Translations under genes and position numbers: made by a program
In this document: positions 6,251 through 6,834 of the stretch, piece by piece
Numbering within the stretch: the first letter of the stretch is position 1
Layout: every line of letters begins with the position of its first letter
Notes under the pieces: model-generated
The model's database searches: none
What the model was told of the DNA's origin: nothing
Seen by the model: only the letters and a program-made list of their open reading frames with translations
Source: Chloroflexota bacterium
Lineage (GTDB): Bacteria > Chloroflexota > FW602-bin22 > JAMCYS01
Assembly: GCA_021847625.1 (NCBI GenBank)
Contig: JAJZQK010000176.1
Location: 1-6,834, forward strand
Length of the DNA: 6,834 bases
Direction: 5' to 3'

Positions 6251-6834
6251 ACCAGTAGGCTCTCGTTCGTTTCCTTGCCCTCGGGCACGCTCGGCCCCGG
6301 ATTCCCGGCGGCCCAAGCCAGCCGTAAGCCCCGCGGCGCCAGGGCCGTAGGGAGCAGGGCCACGGCCCTACCGACCAGCCTATAGCGCAACAGCAGACCC
6401 CAATCCTCCTCCGTTAGCTCCCCTATCGCCACGAGGAGAACGCAGTATAGCATCGCGGCCGGCAGGAGATACAGAGGGGTGGCCAAACGGCCCGGGGGAA
6501 GCGCCGCGATTAGAACCATCGCCGGTGCAACCGCCCCGATGCTTCTGGCCAGCGTCCGCAATGGAAACTCGAAGTGAAACCTATGGGCAACCGACCACAA
6601 ACCGACAAGGGCGGCCGTGGTCGCCATTGCTGCACTAGTCGTCGCAGCTCCGATGATACCGTAGGCCGGGACCAGGCAATTGCCCAGGCCAACACCCAGA
6701 ACGACGACCACAAGGGCACTGGCTGCCGGGCGCCACTCGTGTCCGGAGGCCGCCTGGGCACTGGCCAGGATGAAGAATAGCGACGTCATGCAGGCGCTCG
6801 CGACTAGAATCGGCAAAGGTCCGGCCGCCGCGGA
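6247..6834 (-). CDS. Polysaccharide flippase (MOP/Wzx-like), C-terminal part
   Basis: The reading frame is open through the right edge, so the start lies outside the window. The 195 visible residues are the C-terminal part of a multi-pass membrane protein. At least four hydrophobic helices can be seen: around PILVASACMTSLFFILASA, ALVVVVLGVGLGNCLVPAYG, TTSAAMATTAALVGLWSVA and PLYLLPAAMLYCVLLVAIG. The phrase LVPAYGIIGAATTSAAM matches the typical 'IP-x-YG-x-x-GAA' pattern in the polysaccharide biosynthesis C-terminal domain of Wzx/RfbX-type transporters. These move lipid-linked oligosaccharides across the inner membrane. A TTG at 6814-6816 is unlikely to be the true start because the family has 12 to 14 helices. 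The gene converges on the GT2 gene and shares CTAG as its stop. A relative such as MurJ or a teichuronic-type transporter is possible. Confidence 0.8.
   Translation of the reverse strand, partial: SAAAGPLPILVASACMTSLFFILASAQAASGHEWRPAASALVVVVLGVGLGNCLVPAYGIIGAATTSAAMATTAALVGLWSVAHRFHFEFPLRTLARSIGAVAPAMVLIAALPPGRLATPLYLLPAAMLYCVLLVAIGELTEEDWGLLLRYRLVGRAVALLPTALAPRGLRLAWAAGNPGPSVPEGKETNESLLV

Noticed and set aside
1..6834. CRISPR array, tRNA, rRNA, integrase or transposase
   Set aside because: No regularly spaced direct repeats, cloverleaf-like or rRNA-like sequence, and no recombinase motifs were seen on either strand.

Overview
The window is a piece of a bacterial cell-surface polysaccharide locus (O-antigen, capsule or exopolysaccharide type). 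Coding regions are GC-rich with mostly G/C third positions, and GTG and TTG starts are common. No gene fixes the taxon. A GC-rich hairpin of the GTCATTCCCGC...GCGGGAATGAC type and the style of the glycosyltransferases would fit a high-GC environmental bacterium such as a Chloroflexota or proteobacterial lineage. That is a guess.

Layout. Positions 1 to about 640 hold no convincing gene but are rich in inverted repeats. The clearest is a 158-bp MITE-like unit (405-562) with perfect 18-bp inverted ends and a strong 12-bp hairpin inside. A sigma70-like promoter (586-614, TATAAT box) follows. A tightly overlapping three-gene set comes next, all on the + strand. The first gene is a 186-aa protein that looks like the N-terminal, coiled-coil part of polysaccharide methyltransferases without the methyltransferase. 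The other two are GT4-family (GT-B fold) glycosyltransferases. A 318-bp gap carries a second, similarly built promoter (3639-3667) and a leader hairpin. It leads into a third GT4 glycosyltransferase and a GT2 glycosyltransferase. The GT2 gene is interrupted by an apparent one-base deletion in its conserved Asp-Asn motif. The window ends with the C-terminal part of a MOP-type (Wzx-like) polysaccharide flippase on the - strand. Its stop codon shares the palindrome CTAG with the stop of the GT2 gene.

How the genes work together (inference). The glycosyltransferases would add sugars in sequence to a lipid-linked glycan at the inner face of the cytoplasmic membrane. The flippase would turn the lipid-linked unit to the outside. 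The small coiled-coil protein may hold the two GT4 enzymes it overlaps together, or take part in length control. The acceptor, the sugars and the final polymer cannot be read from the sequence.
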